This document shows, one piece after another, positions 4,717 to 5,250 of a stretch of DNA of 5,250 nt. The notes beneath the pieces are model-generated. The model saw only the letters and a list, made by a program, of their open reading frames with translations, did no database searches and was not told the origin of the DNA. The position numbers and the translations under genes were made by a program. The stretch is taken from positions 1 to 5,250 of the forward strand of contig JADFZC010000220.1 of the NCBI GenBank assembly GCA_015232735.1. Reading direction: 5' to 3'. The stretch is from Oligoflexales bacterium (GTDB lineage Bacteria; Bdellovibrionota; Oligoflexia; Oligoflexales; Oligoflexaceae). The stretch's first letter is position 1; each line of letters starts with the position of its first letter.

Positions 4717-5250
4717 ATGAAACGATTCATCGTAAAATTGGCCATTCTTTGTACTCTGGTGAAGATTTCGTCAACAGCTGAAGCTGGCACGGAAACCGAT
4801 ACGGCGGAGATCACGCAAATATCTCCCGAAGATCAAAGCGTTTCTCTTACATCTTTTTCATATTTTTCGACTCCAGAAAAACTGGATATTGAAAATATCG
4901 CCTTGAGACAAAGTGAATTCCCTTGGCAACATAAGGACGGGTTTACTTTGAATTCAGGGATTAATTACCATAACATTTTCTGGTATAGGTTTTCTTTAAG
5001 GAACGTTGGTTCTGCTGCGATCGATAGAATCATTTTCCTCAACACAGTTTTCGTAGAAGATCTGGAAGTCGTCATACTGCAAAAAGGAACAATTTCTTCT
5101 CATTATAAAGGGGGAACATACGTTGCTAACCGTTCTCGTCCGGTTGATCATAGGAATTTTCTATTTCCGATTTCATTACCGCCAAATGCCGACATCGAAG
5201 TGATAATAAAACAGTCAACCCTAATTCCCCGTTTTTCCATACAGATATGG
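4717..5250 (+). CDS. 7TM-DISM receptor, N-terminal sensor part (gene continues past the window)
   Basis: An open frame of 178 codons without a stop up to the window edge, so 3'-incomplete. ATG 4717 is the only in-frame start after the TAA at 4684-4686. A signal peptide follows it at once (K2, R3, K7, short hydrophobic core 8-15, probable cleavage after AEA at 21-23). No clear Shine-Dalgarno precedes it. Residues from about 45 to the edge look like the extracellular 7TMR-DISMED2 sensor domain. The best landmarks are IFWYRFSLRN (87-96), a beta-strand with FLNTVFVEDLEVVIL, then RSRPVDHRNFLFPISLPP (139-156), the RPV-x-HR-x-F-x-FP-x-LPP pattern typical of that domain. In the family this domain is followed by seven membrane helices and a cytoplasmic output such as GGDEF, histidine kinase or phosphatase, none of which is visible here. 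The ligand is unknown; a carbohydrate-like ligand is often proposed for the fold. Confidence 0.82.
   Translation, partial: MKRFIVKLAILCTLVKISSTAEAGTETDTAEITQISPEDQSVSLTSFSYFSTPEKLDIENIALRQSEFPWQHKDGFTLNSGINYHNIFWYRFSLRNVGSAAIDRIIFLNTVFVEDLEVVILQKGTISSHYKGGTYVANRSRPVDHRNFLFPISLPPNADIEVIIKQSTLIPRFSIQIW

Noticed and set aside
4427..4781. Two overlapping plus-strand open frames before the receptor
   Set aside because: They cross the 17-bp hairpin and the likely promoter, and one overlaps the receptor start in another frame.
1..5250. CRISPR array, tRNA, rRNA, transposase or defence genes
   Set aside because: No spaced identical repeats, no tRNA cloverleaf or CCA end, no rRNA-like stretch and no transposase, nuclease or toxin motifs were seen on either strand.

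Overview
The window looks like a chromosomal segment of a Gram-negative bacterium. It carries a periplasmic solute-binding protein with a signal peptide, a lipoprotein-type SGNH hydrolase, and the start of a 7TM-DISM-type receptor whose sensor domain is exported. Base composition is moderate (neither strongly AT- nor GC-rich by eye), and start codons include GTG. The mix of genes (CAT-family permease, tandem Asp-box repeats, 7TM-DISM receptor, lone family-3 binding protein) would fit Desulfobacterota/Deltaproteobacteria or a similar environmental lineage. That assignment is inference and weak; no rRNA or other marker gene is present.

Layout. 1-417 is non-coding leader or intergenic DNA with a REP-like palindrome near its left end. 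418-1947 (+) is a complete amino-acid permease of the APC superfamily, cationic amino acid transporter (CAT) type. It converges, with only 8 bases between stop codons, on 1956-2747 (-), a secreted SGNH/GDSL hydrolase with its own apparent promoter. 2841-3179 (-) is the 3' remnant of a tandem-repeat Asp-box (BNR-like) protein: two full 42-residue repeats plus a partial one, with no proper start. 3183-3505 holds no credible gene, but it has a perfect 14-bp palindrome, several hairpins and an extended -10 promoter for the next gene. 3512-4324 (+) is a periplasmic solute-binding protein of family 3 with no ABC permease or ATPase beside it. 4325-4716 is non-coding and contains a very strong hairpin with 17-bp arms. 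From 4717 to the right edge (+) runs the beginning of a 7TM-DISM sensor protein, cut off by the window end.

How the genes relate. There is no clear multi-gene operon. Each gene appears to have its own promoter or leader, and strand changes are frequent. The permease and the hydrolase are a convergent pair without an evident functional link. The binding protein and the 7TM-DISM receptor are on the same strand, both exported or membrane-facing, and separated by about 390 bases. A role in small-molecule sensing for the pair is possible but not shown. I see no mobile-element gene, CRISPR array, tRNA, rRNA or defence cassette. Nothing in the window is convincing as a wholly new system. The best second looks are the decayed repeat protein, the strong orphan hairpin, and the lone binding protein next to a DISM receptor.
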